From positions 28,457 to 92,456 of the forward strand of contig NZ_MVOC01000073.1 of NCBI RefSeq assembly GCF_002043095.1: a DNA stretch of 64,000 nucleotides. Direction: 5' to 3'. The translations under genes and the position numbers were made by a program. The number at the start of each line of letters is the position of its first letter. Within the stretch, counting starts at the first letter, position 1. This DNA comes from Mycobacterium sp. AT1. Its GTDB lineage: Bacteria; Actinomycetota; Actinomycetes; Mycobacteriales; Mycobacteriaceae. Positions 42,338 through 52,700 of the stretch are shown one piece after another. The notes below the pieces were generated by a model. It saw only the letters and a list, made by a program, of their open reading frames with translations, made no database searches and was not told the DNA's origin.

Positions 42338-43164
42338 CCTTCATCGACGCGGCTGCGCAGTCGAAGACCTTCACTCGAGCTTGGCGCGATCTGGCCGAGG
42401 GATTCGGCAAGCGGGAGCTGTGGTTGCACCTCGGCTGGCAGGACATCAAGCAGCGCTACCGCCGCTCGGTGCTGGGCCCGATCTGGATCACCATCGCCAC
42501 CGGCACCATGGCCGTCGCCCTCGGCGGGCTGTACTCGACGCTGTTCCATCTGCCGCTGGCCGAGCACCTGCCCTACGTCACGCTCGGGCTGATCATCTGG
42601 AACCTGATCAACGCCTCGATCCTCGAGGGCGCCGACGTGTTCGTCGCGAACGAGGGCCTCATCAAACAACTTCCGACGCCGCTGTCGGTACACGTCTACC
42701 GGCTGGTGTGGCGCCAGATCATCCTGTTCGCGCACAACATCATCATCTTCGTCATCATCGCGATCATCTTCCCGCAGCCGTGGAAGTGGACCGATCTGGC
42801 GTTCATCCCTGCGCTTGCGCTGATCGCGTTGAACTGCGTGTGGGTGGCGCTGTGCTTCGGCATCCTGGCCACCCGCTACCGCGACATCAGCCCACTGTTG
42901 TTCAGCCTGGTGCAGCTGCTGTTCTACGTCACGCCGATCATCTGGAACGACGAGACGCTGCGGCAGCAGGGCGCCGGCACATGGGCCAAGGTCATCGAGT
43001 TCAACCCGCTGCTGCACTACGTCGACATCGTGCGGGCGCCACTGCTGGGCGCGGACCAGGAGCCGAGGCACTGGGTGGTGGTCATCGTTCTGACCATCGT
43101 GGGCTGGACCGTCACGGCGTTCGCCATGCGGCAGTACCGCTCCCGAGTGCCCTACTGGGTCTAA
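42334..43164 (+). CDS. wzm: ABC-2 type permease for lipid-linked galactan (Wzm)
   Basis: 276 residues from ATG 42334. It has six membrane helices and the N-terminal amphipathic segment WLHLGWQDIKQRYRRSVLGP common to ABC-2 polysaccharide exporters. It partners Wzt in moving the galactan precursor across the membrane. The frame is open further upstream through glfT1, but that is not coding. Confidence 0.9.
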   Translation: MTFIDAAAQSKTFTRAWRDLAEGFGKRELWLHLGWQDIKQRYRRSVLGPIWITIATGTMAVALGGLYSTLFHLPLAEHLPYVTLGLIIWNLINASILEGADVFVANEGLIKQLPTPLSVHVYRLVWRQIILFAHNIIIFVIIAIIFPQPWKWTDLAFIPALALIALNCVWVALCFGILATRYRDISPLLFSLVQLLFYVTPIIWNDETLRQQGAGTWAKVIEFNPLLHYVDIVRAPLLGADQEPRHWVVVIVLTIVGWTVTAFAMRQYRSRVPYWV

Positions 43165-43395
43165 CGGGCCACTACTGACCGTTGCCGACCTGGATGCCCA
43201 GGTTGACTTCGTTGATGGCCTGGTTGACAAGGTTGATGGCGTTCTGCATGTGGGGCTGGTCAGCGATGGCGATCCCGGCGCCTACTCCGGCTGCAGTGTT
43301 CGAACTGGACGGCAAGCACTGTGTGGACCCGGATGTGAAGTCGTGTCCGAGTTTCGAGGGAAACGTCGCACACGACTTCACGCTCGGCGCAGACA
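43165..43395. other. Intergenic interval with 12-bp inverted repeat and doubtful ORFs
   Basis: 231 bp between convergent genes. GTGAAGTCGTGT (43335-43346) is the exact complement of 43370-43381 across a 23-nt loop, a possible terminator. A minus-strand frame ending at 43172 (HMQNAINLVNQAINEVNLGI) could be a peptide fragment. A plus-strand frame 43182-43433 also exists. Neither has a clear start or ribosome site. Confidence 0.4.
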
Positions 43396-43866
43396 TCAGC
43401 GGCGCGGAGCCTTCATCCGCGTCGCGACGTTGAATCGGTTCCACGCGTTGATGGTCACCGCCATCGCGATCACCTGGGCGAGCTCCTTGTCGGTGAACAC
43501 CGCGGCGGCCTTGGCGTAGACCTCGTCTGAGACGTGCCCGTGGTGTAGCTCGGTGATCGCCTCGGTCAGCTCAAGCGCGGCCCGCTCACGATCGGTGAAC
43601 AGCGTCCCCGCCTCGTCCCACGCCGCGACGAGCGCCAGCCGCTGTTCGGTCTCCCCACGTTTGCGGGCGTCGGCGACGTGCATGTCGAGGCAGAACGCGC
43701 AGTGGTTGATCTGGCTCGCACGGATCTTGATCAGCTCGCCGATGGTCGGGTCGACGTCCTTCGCCGAGGCGGTGCTGAGCCGCATCATCGCGTCGTACAA
43801 CTCGGGCGAGACCTCGTAGATCGAGAGACGGTCCATGGCGGTGGGGTGTTCGAGTGTCTGTGTCAT
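43396..43866 (-). CDS. AhpD/carboxymuconolactone-decarboxylase-family peroxidase
   Basis: 156 residues. Residues 56-59 form the CxxC of INHCAFCLDMH, the alkylhydroperoxidase (AhpD-like) signature, with the upstream Glu in GELIKIRASQ. It probably reduces peroxides via an intramolecular disulfide. Its ATG (43866) overlaps or nearly overlaps possible starts of the divergent MocR-type regulator, suggesting control by it. Confidence 0.85.
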   Translation of the reverse strand: MTQTLEHPTAMDRLSIYEVSPELYDAMMRLSTASAKDVDPTIGELIKIRASQINHCAFCLDMHVADARKRGETEQRLALVAAWDEAGTLFTDRERAALELTEAITELHHGHVSDEVYAKAAAVFTDKELAQVIAMAVTINAWNRFNVATRMKAPRR

Positions 43867-43915
43867 GACCACCACGCTAACCGCGAAAGAACCACCCACA
43901 TGGTTCAATTTGCCA

Positions 43916-45322
43916 GTGACTTCATGGGCCAATTCGGGCACTCGGGACCTACACCTCGACCTCCGTCAGGCCATCGTCCCCGGCGCTCGTGGCGCCAGGG
44001 AACTGCTGATCACCGCGTTGCGGGACGCCGTACGGTCCGGCCGACTCGCGTCGGGGACGACGCTGCCGCCGTCGCGCACGCTGGCATCGGATCTCGGACT
44101 GGCCCGCAACACCGTCGCCGAGGCCTACGCCGACCTGGTCGCCGAGGGTTGGCTGGCATCACGGCAGGGCGCTGGCACCTGGGTGGTCGACGCGGCGGCC
44201 ACGCCCCTGCCGACCCGTTCGCGCGGCACACCCGTCGTACCCACGCACAACTTCATGCCCGGCTCGCCCGACGTCAGCGCCTTTCCCCGCGCCGCGTGGC
44301 TGGCCTCCACCCGTCGCGCACTGTCTGCAGCACCCCACGAAGCACTGCGAATGGGCGACCCCCGCGGCCGGGTGGAACTGCGAGAAGCCCTCGCGGAGTA
44401 CCTCGGCCGGGTCCGCGGCGTACGCACCTCACCCGAGTCGATCGTCATCTGCGCGGGCACCCGACACGGCGTCGAGATCCTCGCCAGAACACTCGGCGGA
44501 CCGATCGCGGTCGAGGCATACGGGCTCTACCTGTTTCGAGAGGCGCTCGCCGGCCTGGGTGTCGCATCGACCCCGATCGGCGTCGACGAGCACGGGGCGG
44601 TGGTCGACGACCTGGCCGCAACCGCCGCGTCCGCGGTGCTGTTGACCCCCGCTCACCACTTTCCGCACGGCGGCCCGCTGCATCCGGCCCGACGCAAGGC
44701 AGTCGTCGAGTGGGCCGACCGGACCGGTGGCTACCTGTTGGAGGACGACTACGACGGCGAATTTCGCTACGACCGCCAACCCGTCGGGGCCGTCCAGGGA
44801 CTCGACCCGGATCGCGTCGTCTACCTCGGATCGGCGAGCAAGAGTCTGTCTCCGGCGTTGCGGCTGGGATGGATTGTGCTGCCCGACCGGCTGGTCGACA
44901 GGGTGGTGGCCGCCTCGGGCGGTCAACAGTTCTACGTCAACGCCATCACCCAGCTGACGATGGCGGACTTCATCTCAAAGGGCAGCTACGACAAGCACAT
45001 TCGACGGATGCGGCTGAACTACCGGCACCGCCGCGACCGCCTCGTCGAGGCGCTGCGCCCGTTCGACGTCGGCATCAGCGGACTGTCGGCGGGCCTGCAC
45101 CTGCTGCTGACCCTGCCCACCGGGACGGAGCCCGAAGTCATCAGACGAGCGGGCGAGGCGGGCATCGCGCTCTCTGGGCTGAGCCTGCTGCGGCACCCGG
45201 AGGCAGGCTCGGACGTTCCCGCCCCCGACGGCGTGGTGATCAGCTTCGGCACCCCGGCGGAGAGCGCCTTCGCCGCGGCAGTCGACGCCCTGTGCGGGGT
45301 ACTGGCCAGCCTCCGTCACTGA
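43916..45322 (+). CDS. MocR-family GntR/aminotransferase regulator
   Basis: 468 residues from GTG 43916; an in-frame ATG at 43865 would overlap the start of the divergent gene. The N-terminal winged helix (LRDAVRSGRLASGTTLPPSRTLASDLGLARNTVAEAYADL) is fused to a PLP aminotransferase-fold domain, with Asp-x-x-Tyr in LLEDDYDGEFRYDR and the Schiff-base lysine in GSASKSLSPALRLGW. MocR proteins sense PLP or amino compounds and typically control a divergent neighbour, here the AhpD-like gene. Confidence 0.85.
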   Translation: MTSWANSGTRDLHLDLRQAIVPGARGARELLITALRDAVRSGRLASGTTLPPSRTLASDLGLARNTVAEAYADLVAEGWLASRQGAGTWVVDAAATPLPTRSRGTPVVPTHNFMPGSPDVSAFPRAAWLASTRRALSAAPHEALRMGDPRGRVELREALAEYLGRVRGVRTSPESIVICAGTRHGVEILARTLGGPIAVEAYGLYLFREALAGLGVASTPIGVDEHGAVVDDLAATAASAVLLTPAHHFPHGGPLHPARRKAVVEWADRTGGYLLEDDYDGEFRYDRQPVGAVQGLDPDRVVYLGSASKSLSPALRLGWIVLPDRLVDRVVAASGGQQFYVNAITQLTMADFISKGSYDKHIRRMRLNYRHRRDRLVEALRPFDVGISGLSAGLHLLLTLPTGTEPEVIRRAGEAGIALSGLSLLRHPEAGSDVPAPDGVVISFGTPAESAFAAAVDALCGVLASLRH

Positions 45323-45335
45323 CTAAGCTGCCCCC

Positions 45336-45746
45336 GTGGCCGAGCCCCCGATGTCGCCGAATCTGAGCCTGACGACCCAGGCCTGGCGCTTCGTCGTCAC
45401 CGGCGGGTTGTCGGCCGTCGTCGACTTCGGCTTGTACGTGCTGTTCCTGCACCTGGGCCTCAACGTCAACGTGGCCAAGACGCTCAGTTTCATCGCGGGC
45501 ACCACCACCGCGTACCTGATCAACCGCCGGTGGACGTTCCAGGCGCCGCCCAGCCGGTCCCGGTTCGTCGCGGTGGTGCTGCTGTACGCCGTCACCTACG
45601 CCGTCCAAGTCGGGATCAACTACACCTTCTACACACTGTGGGACGACAAGCCGTGGCGAGTACCGGTGGCGTTCGTCATCGCCCAGGGCACCGCGACGGT
45701 GATCAACTTCGTGGTGCAGCGCGCGGTTATCTTCAAGCTGAAGTGA
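45336..45746 (+). CDS. GtrA-family membrane protein (Rv3789 type)
   Basis: 136 residues with four membrane helices (VVTGGLSAVVDFGLYVLFLH, LSFIAGTTTAYLINRRWTF and two more), matching GtrA. The M. tuberculosis protein Rv3789 has been proposed to assist decaprenyl-phosphoryl-arabinose use, either as a flippase or as an anchor for AftA. GTG 45336 is 6 nt after TAAGCT (45324-45329), so this promoter probably drives the downstream dprE1-dprE2-aftA-emb genes. Confidence 0.88.
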   Translation: MAEPPMSPNLSLTTQAWRFVVTGGLSAVVDFGLYVLFLHLGLNVNVAKTLSFIAGTTTAYLINRRWTFQAPPSRSRFVAVVLLYAVTYAVQVGINYTFYTLWDDKPWRVPVAFVIAQGTATVINFVVQRAVIFKLK

Positions 45747-45765
45747 GAGCGGTACCCTCGTCACG

Positions 45766-47127
45766 ATGTTCGAAACGACCACCAAGCAGCTGATGGGCTG
45801 GGGGCGCACCGCGCCGACCGTCGCCCGCGTGCTGTCGACCCCAGACCCCGAAGCCATCGTCGAAGCCGTCACCAGTGCCGACGGCCGCGGCATCATCGCG
45901 CGCGGGCTGGGACGCTCCTACGGCGACAACGCCCAGAACGGCGGCGGCCTCGTCGTCGACGTGTCCGCGTTGCACCAGATCCACTCGATGGACCGCGACA
46001 CCCACCTCGTCGACGTGGACGGCGGGGTGAACCTCGACCAGCTGATGCGTGCGGCGCTCCCGCTGGGGCTGTGGGTACCGGTGCTGCCCGGCACCCGTCA
46101 GGTCACCGTCGGCGGTGCGATCGCCTGCGACATCCACGGCAAGAACCACCACAGCGCGGGCAGCTTCGGCAACCACGTCCGCTCGATGGACCTGCTGACC
46201 GCCGACGGCCAGGTGCGCCGCCTCACCCCCGATGGCGAGGACGCCGCCCTGTTTTGGGCGACGGTCGGTGGCAACGGCCTGACGGGCATCATCCTGCGGG
46301 CCACCATCGCGATGACGCCGACGGAGACCGCCTACTTCATCGCCGACGGCGACGTCACCTCCGGCCTCGACGAGACCATCGCCTTTCACAGCGACGGCAG
46401 CGAGTCCAACTACACCTATTCGTCCGGTTGGTTCGACGCCATCAGTGCGCCTCCGAAGCTCGGCCGCGCCGTCATCTCGCGGGGCTCGCTGGCCACCCTG
46501 GACCAGCTGCCGGACAAACTGGCCAAGGACCCGCTGAAGTTCGACGCGCCGCAATTCTTCACGGCGCCCGACGTCTTCCCCAACGGCCTGGCCAACAAGT
46601 TCACGTTCGGACCGATGACCGAGGTCTGGTACCGGCTTGGCAAGACCTACCGCGGCAAGACCCAGAATCTGACGCAGTTCTACCACCCACTCGACATGGT
46701 CGGCGAGTGGAACCGTGCGTACGGCAAGTCCGGCTTCCTCCAGTACCAGTTCGTGGTGCCGACCGAGGCCGTCGAGGAGTTCAAGCGCATCATCGTCGAC
46801 GTGCAGCGGTCGGGGCACTACTCGTTCCTCAACGTCTTCAAGCTGTTCGGAGCGGGAAACCAAGCGCCGCTGAGCTTTCCGATTCCCGGCTGGAACGTCT
46901 GCGTCGACTTCCCCATCAAGGCCGGACTCAACGAATTCGTCACCGAGCTCGACCGGCGGGTGCTCGAATTCGGCGGCCGCCTCTACACCGCCAAGGACTC
47001 GCGGACCACCGCGGAGACCTTCCACGCCATGTATCCGCGAATCGACGAATGGATCGAGGTCCGCCGCAGGGTCGACCCCGCCGGAGTCTTCGCCTCCGAC
47101 ATGGCCCGACGTTTGGAGCTTCTCTAA
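45766..47127 (+). CDS. dprE1: Decaprenylphosphoryl-beta-D-ribose 2'-oxidase DprE1
   Basis: 453 residues. It is a VAO-type FAD enzyme: FAD-binding IARGLGRSYGDNAQNGGGLV and PGTRQVTVGGAIACDIHGKN, with the substrate domain following. Cys379 in GWNVCVDF corresponds to M. tuberculosis Cys387 (this protein is eight residues shorter), the residue that forms the covalent adduct with benzothiazinones. It oxidises DPR to the keto intermediate on the periplasmic side. Followed directly by dprE2. Confidence 0.95.
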   Translation: MFETTTKQLMGWGRTAPTVARVLSTPDPEAIVEAVTSADGRGIIARGLGRSYGDNAQNGGGLVVDVSALHQIHSMDRDTHLVDVDGGVNLDQLMRAALPLGLWVPVLPGTRQVTVGGAIACDIHGKNHHSAGSFGNHVRSMDLLTADGQVRRLTPDGEDAALFWATVGGNGLTGIILRATIAMTPTETAYFIADGDVTSGLDETIAFHSDGSESNYTYSSGWFDAISAPPKLGRAVISRGSLATLDQLPDKLAKDPLKFDAPQFFTAPDVFPNGLANKFTFGPMTEVWYRLGKTYRGKTQNLTQFYHPLDMVGEWNRAYGKSGFLQYQFVVPTEAVEEFKRIIVDVQRSGHYSFLNVFKLFGAGNQAPLSFPIPGWNVCVDFPIKAGLNEFVTELDRRVLEFGGRLYTAKDSRTTAETFHAMYPRIDEWIEVRRRVDPAGVFASDMARRLELL

Positions 47128-47910
47128 ATGGTGTTTGACGCCGTGGGCAACCCACAGGCCATCCTCGTCCTCGGCGGCACGTCCGAAATCGGGCTGGCCA
47201 TCGCCGAACGCTTCCTCCGCGACGCCTCGGCACGCGTGATCCTCGCCGACCTGCCCGACCACCCCCGCAAGGCGGACGCCATCGCCGCGATGACCTCGGC
47301 GGGAGCCAAGTCGGTCGAGTGGGTCGACTTCGACGGAGTCAACACCGACACACATCCGGCCGTGATCGACCAGGCCTGGGCAGGTGGTGACGTCGACGTG
47401 GCCGTCGTGGCGTTCGGCTTGCTCGGCGACGCCGAGGAGCTGTGGCAGAACCAGCGCAAGGCCGTTCAGATCGCCGGAATCAACTACACCGCAGCCGTTT
47501 CCGTCGGCGTCCTGCTCGGCGAGAAGATGCGCGCCCAGGGTTCCGGTCGGATCATCGCCATGAGCAGCGCGGCGGGCGAACGGGTGCGACGCTCCAACTT
47601 CGTCTACGGCTCCACCAAGGCCGGGCTCGACGGCTTCTACCTCGGACTGGGAGAAGCGCTGCGCGAGTTCGGTGTTCGCGTGCTAGTCATCAGGCCGGGA
47701 CAGGTTCGCACCAAGACCACCGTCGACTACCTGGCGGCGACCGGCGCGAAGGAAGCCCCGATGACGGTGGACAAGGAGTACGTGGCCGAGCTGGCCGTCA
47801 CCGCATCCGCGAAGGGCAAGGACCTGGTGTGGGCGCCGGGCGCGTTCCGGTACGTGATGATGGTGCTGCGGCACGTGCCGCGGCCGATCTTCCGCAAGCT
47901 GCCGATCTGA
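47128..47910 (+). CDS. dprE2: Decaprenylphosphoryl-2-keto-beta-D-erythro-pentose reductase DprE2
   Basis: 260 residues, SDR fold. The cofactor loop is LVLGGTSEIGLA. The catalytic Ser is in IIAMSSAAGE, and YGSTK supplies Tyr/Lys. It reduces the DprE1 product to decaprenylphosphoryl-arabinose, the arabinose donor for AftA and Emb enzymes. ATG 47128 is immediately after the dprE1 stop. Confidence 0.95.
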   Translation: MVFDAVGNPQAILVLGGTSEIGLAIAERFLRDASARVILADLPDHPRKADAIAAMTSAGAKSVEWVDFDGVNTDTHPAVIDQAWAGGDVDVAVVAFGLLGDAEELWQNQRKAVQIAGINYTAAVSVGVLLGEKMRAQGSGRIIAMSSAAGERVRRSNFVYGSTKAGLDGFYLGLGEALREFGVRVLVIRPGQVRTKTTVDYLAATGAKEAPMTVDKEYVAELAVTASAKGKDLVWAPGAFRYVMMVLRHVPRPIFRKLPI

Positions 47911-47915
47911 TCCTC

Positions 47916-49769
47916 GTGTCTCAGGCGCTGCGGACCGCCGCCCACATGGCGGCCGCCGTCGTCGTGGCGGTCGTCGTCACCGGCATCTCGCTGGTGGCGA
48001 TCGCGCGGGTCGAATGGCCCGCGTTCAACTCGTCGAACCAGCTGCACGCGCTCACCACCGTCGGCCAATTCGCTTGCCTGGCGGGACTTTTCGCTGCAGG
48101 CTGGCTGTGGCGCACCAACCGGCGGCTGATCGCCAGGGCCGTCTCGGTGGTGTTCCTCTCCGCGTTGTCGGCCGTCACGCTGGCGATGCCGTTGGGCGCC
48201 ACCAAGCTGTACCTCTTCGGCGTCTCCGTCGACCAGCAGTTCCGCACCGAGTACCTGACCCGCTTCGCCGACACCGCCGCGCCGCACGACATGACCTACC
48301 TCGGTCTGCCGCCGTACTACCCGAGCGGCTGGTTCTGGCTGGGCGGCAGGCTCGCCGACCTGACCGGCACACCCGCCTGGGAGATGTTCAAGCCGTGGTC
48401 GATCGTGTCGATCACCGCAGCGATCGTCGTCGCGCTAGTGCTGTGGACGGCGATGATCCGCTTCGAGCTCGCCCTGGTGGTGTCGACGGCGACCGCCGCG
48501 GCCACGCTCGCCTACGCCCCCGCCGAGCCGTACGCCGCGATCATCACGGTGCTGTTGCCGCCGGTGTTCGTGCTGGCGTGGTCGGGGCTGCGGGCCGACC
48601 GCGACGGGGGCAACGGCTGGGCGGCCGTCGTCGGCGTCGGCCTCTTCCTCGGATTGGCGGCGCTGTTCTACACGCTTCTCCTCGGGTACGCCGCGTTCAC
48701 CGTCACGATCATGGCTCTGCTCGCCGCCGTCACCAGGCGCAGCTGGGCACCCGTCCTGCGGGTCGCGGTCATCGCGGTCATCTCCGGTGCGATCGCGCTG
48801 ATCCACTGGGGGCCGTACTTCCTGGCCGCCTCGAAGGGCGCGCCCGCCGACGCCGGCACCGCCCTGCACTACCTGCCCGCCGACGGCGCCCAGCTGACGT
48901 TCCCGATGCTCGACTTCACCCTGCTTGGTGCGCTGTGCATGGTCGGCACGCTGTGGCTGGTGGTCTACGCGCGCAGCTCAACCCGCGCGGGCGCACTCGC
49001 CGCCGGCGTCCTCGCCGTCTACGCGTGGTCGCTGTTGTCGATGGTGACCACCCTGCTTGGCACCACGCTGCTGTCCTTCCGGCTGCAACCCACCCTGACG
49101 GTGCTGCTGACGGCGGCCGGCACGTTCGGCTTCGTCGAGGCGACGATTGCCATCGCGTCCCGGTACACCCCCCGAACCCGGCAACGGGTCGTCGCCGCAG
49201 GCGCGGCCGTCGGCGCGATCGGTGCCATCACGTTCACCCAGGACATCCCCGACGTGCTTCGACCCGACATCGTCGTGGCCTACACCGACACCGACGGCAG
49301 CGGTCAACGCGCCGACCGTCGTCCGCCCGGCGCCGAACAGTACTACCGCGCGGTCGACGCAAAGATCGCCGAGGTCACCGGTCGACCCCGGAACGAAACC
49401 GTGGTCCTGACCGCCGACTACAGCTTCCTTGCCTACTACCCGTACTACGGGTTTCAGGGCCTGACGTCGCACTACGCCAACCCCCTTGCGCAGTTCAAGG
49501 AGCGGTCGACGGCCATCGAGAGTTGGTCGACGATCACCTCGCCCGACCAGTTCGTGACCGCCCTCGACACCCTGCCCTGGCAGGCGCCGACCGTCTTCCT
49601 GATGCGGCACGGAGCCAACGACACCTACACGCTGCGACTGGCCAGCGACGTGTACCCGAACCAGCCCAACGTGCGCCGCTACCAGGTGGCACTCGACGCC
49701 GCCCTGTTCGACGATCCGCGGTGGGTCGTGTCCGACATCGGACCGTTCGTCCTGGCGATCCGGCGGTAA
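47916..49769 (+). CDS. aftA: Arabinofuranosyltransferase AftA
   Basis: 617 residues from GTG 47916, 5 nt after the dprE2 stop. About 11 membrane helices are followed by a C-terminal periplasmic domain (from about residue 430). It is a GT-C enzyme that adds the first arabinofuranose to galactan from decaprenylphosphoryl-arabinose. A conserved acidic loop after helix 1-2 (YLFGVSVDQQFRTEYLTRFAD) fits the active site. The next gene, embC, starts at the following base. Confidence 0.92.
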   Translation: MSQALRTAAHMAAAVVVAVVVTGISLVAIARVEWPAFNSSNQLHALTTVGQFACLAGLFAAGWLWRTNRRLIARAVSVVFLSALSAVTLAMPLGATKLYLFGVSVDQQFRTEYLTRFADTAAPHDMTYLGLPPYYPSGWFWLGGRLADLTGTPAWEMFKPWSIVSITAAIVVALVLWTAMIRFELALVVSTATAAATLAYAPAEPYAAIITVLLPPVFVLAWSGLRADRDGGNGWAAVVGVGLFLGLAALFYTLLLGYAAFTVTIMALLAAVTRRSWAPVLRVAVIAVISGAIALIHWGPYFLAASKGAPADAGTALHYLPADGAQLTFPMLDFTLLGALCMVGTLWLVVYARSSTRAGALAAGVLAVYAWSLLSMVTTLLGTTLLSFRLQPTLTVLLTAAGTFGFVEATIAIASRYTPRTRQRVVAAGAAVGAIGAITFTQDIPDVLRPDIVVAYTDTDGSGQRADRRPPGAEQYYRAVDAKIAEVTGRPRNETVVLTADYSFLAYYPYYGFQGLTSHYANPLAQFKERSTAIESWSTITSPDQFVTALDTLPWQAPTVFLMRHGANDTYTLRLASDVYPNQPNVRRYQVALDAALFDDPRWVVSDIGPFVLAIRR

Positions 49770-52700
49770 ATGATCATGACCGGTGAGGTCCCCACGAGCG
49801 GGGAACTATCATCTAGCCCCGTGACAGGTGCCGGGGCCAACCACAGAACCGCCCGCCTCGTCGCCATCGTCGCCGGTTTGCTGGGGTCACTGCTGGCGAT
49901 CGCGACGCCGTTCCTGCCGGTCACCCAGACCACCGCCACCATCAACTGGCCGCAAAACGGCGTCATGCAGAGCGTCGACGCTCCGCTGATCGGCTACGTG
50001 CCGACCGACATGAACGTGACCATCCCCTGTCGCGCCGTCGCGGGTCTGATGGGCGCCGAGAACGCCAACCGAACCGTGCTGCTGTCCACCGTTCCGAAGC
50101 AGGCGCCGAAGGCCGTCGACCGCGGCCTGCTGGTCGAGCGGGTCGGGGGTGACCTGCTGGTCATCGTGCGCAACACCCCCGTGGTCAGCGCGCCGCTGAC
50201 CGAGGTGCTCAGCCCCGCCTGCCAGCAGCTGACGTTCACCGCGCACGCCGACAAGGTCACCGCCGAGTTCGTCGGACTCGTCGAGGGGCCGGACGCCGAC
50301 GGCCAGGCCAAGCCCGGTGACCCTCTCCGAGGCGAACGCAGCGGCTACGACTTCCGACCGCAGATAGTCGGCGTCTTCACCGACCTCACCGGGCCTGCCC
50401 CGCCCGGCCTGCAGTTCTCGGCCACCGTCGACTCCCGTTACAGCACCTCCCCCACGCTGCTCAAGATGCTGGCCATGATCGTGGGCATCGCGATGACGGT
50501 GATCTCGCTCGGTGCCCTGCACGTCCTCGACACCGCCGACGGTGTGCGGCACCGCAGGCTCCTCCCGCCCCGCTGGTGGTCCCTGACCCCGCTGGACGGC
50601 CTCGTCACCGCGGTCCTGCTCTGGTGGCACTTCGTCGGCGCGAACACCTCCGACGACGGCTACATCCTGACGATGGCGCGGGTGTCGGAGAACGCCGGCT
50701 ACATGGCCAACTACTACCGCTGGTTCGGCACGCCGGAAGCGCCGTTCGGGTGGTACTACGACCTGCTCGCATTGTGGGCGCACGTCAGCACAGCCAGCGT
50801 GTGGGTGCGACTGCCCACGCTGCTGATGGCCCTGGCGTGCTGGTGGGTGATCAGCCGCGAGGTCATCCCGCGCCTCGGTCACGCCGTCAAGACCAGCCGC
50901 GCGGCTGCGTGGACCGCGGCCGGAATGTTTCTGGCGTTCTGGTTGCCGCTCAACAACGGCCTGCGGCCGGAACCGATCATCGCCCTGGGAATCCTTCTCA
51001 CCTGGTGTTCGGTGGAACGTGGCGTCGCCACCAGCAGGCTCCTCCCGGTCGCGATCGCCATCATCATCGGTGCACTCACCCTGTTCTCCGGGCCCACCGG
51101 CATCGCAGCGGTCGGCGCACTACTGGTGGCAATCGGACCCCTGAAGACCATCGTGGCCGCTCATGTTTCGCGGTTCGGTTACTGGGCGCTGCTGGCGCCG
51201 ATCGCCGCGGCGGGCACCGTCACCATCTTCCTGATCTTCCGCGACCAGACCATGGCCGCCGAACTCCAGGCCAGCGCATTCAAGTCCGACGTCGGCCCGA
51301 GCCTCGCCTGGTTCGACGAGCACATCCGGTACGAACGCCTGTTCATGGCCAGCCCCGACGGTTCGGTGGCCCGCCGATTCGCCGTCCTCGCGCTGCTGCT
51401 CGCACTGGCCGTGTCGGTCGCAATGTCGTTGCGCAAGGGCCGAATTCCCGGTACCGCCGCGGGACCGGCCAGACGCATCATCGGCATCACGATCATCTCG
51501 TTCCTCATGATGATGTTCACGCCGACGAAGTGGACCCACCACTTCGGCGTCTTCGCCGGGCTTGCCGGGTCACTCGGGGCGCTGGCGGCCGTCGCGGTCG
51601 CCGCCACGGCGATGAGGTCCCGCCGCAACCGCACCATCTTCGCCGCCATAGTCCTGTTCATGACGGCGTTTTCGTTCGCCAGCGTCAACGGCTGGTGGTA
51701 CGTGTCGAACTTCGGCGTGCCGTGGTCGAATCAGTTCCCGCAGTACAAGTTCGGCTTCACCACCATCCTGCTGGGCCTCTCCGTCGTCGCACTGCTGGTG
51801 GCGGCGTGGCTGCACTTCACCGGCCGCGACTCGTCGCCACCGAGCAAGCCACGGCGCTGGTCAGGGGTGGCCGGGGTGCCGCTGACCATCGTGGTGTGGG
51901 CGCTGGTGGTCTTCGAGGTGATGTCGCTGACCGTCGCGATGGTCGAGCAGTACCCCGCCTGGTCCGTCGGCCGGTCCAACCTCGAGGCTCTGACGGGCAA
52001 GACCTGCGGGCTGGCCACCGACGTCTTGGTCGAGCAGGACCCCAACGCGGGCATGCTGACGCCGGTCAGCTCGCCGGTGGGCGTCGCCCTTGGCCCGTCG
52101 TCACAAGGCTTCGGCCCCAACGGAATTCCGGCGGACCTCTCGGCCGACCCCGTCACCGAACCAGAGGGCAGCAACAACTTCGCCGACTCCGACGGATCGA
52201 GTGCCAGCGGCAGCGAGCCGGGCACCGAGGGCGGCACGACGACCGCCGGGGGCGTCAACGGCTCGCGGGCGCGACTCCCCTACAACCTCAACCCCGCCAC
52301 CACGCCGGTGATGGGCAGCTGGCGCTCGGGCACGCAGCAACCGGCCCAGCTGCGGTCGGCCTGGTACCGCTTGCCGCCGCGCGATCAGGCGGGCCCGCTA
52401 CTGGTCGTCGCGGCCGCCGGACGGTTCGACCCGGGCGAGGTGACGATCCAATGGGCGACCGACGAGCAGGCGGCCAGCGGACAGCCCGGCGGCAGCGTCG
52501 GCTTCGGCGACGTCGGCGCGGTCCCTGCGTGGCGCAACCTTCGCGTCCCCCTGAGCGCGATCCCGTCGCAGGCCACCCAGGTCCGGCTCGTCGCCTCCGA
52601 CCAGGACCTCGCACCCCAGCACTGGATCGCGGTGACCCCGCCGCGGATCCCGCTGCTGAAGACGCTCCAGGAGGTCGTCGGGTCCACCGACCCCGTGCTC

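Noticed and set aside
43172..43444. Opposing small ORFs between wzm and the AhpD-like gene
   Set aside because: Neither has a convincing start or ribosome site. Only the ending HMQNAINLVNQ looks protein-like. Described as an interval instead.
49821..49823. GTG as the embC start
   Set aside because: TATCAT lies 8 nt upstream, but ATG 49770 is immediately after the aftA stop and gives a normal-length N terminus. Left as an alternative.
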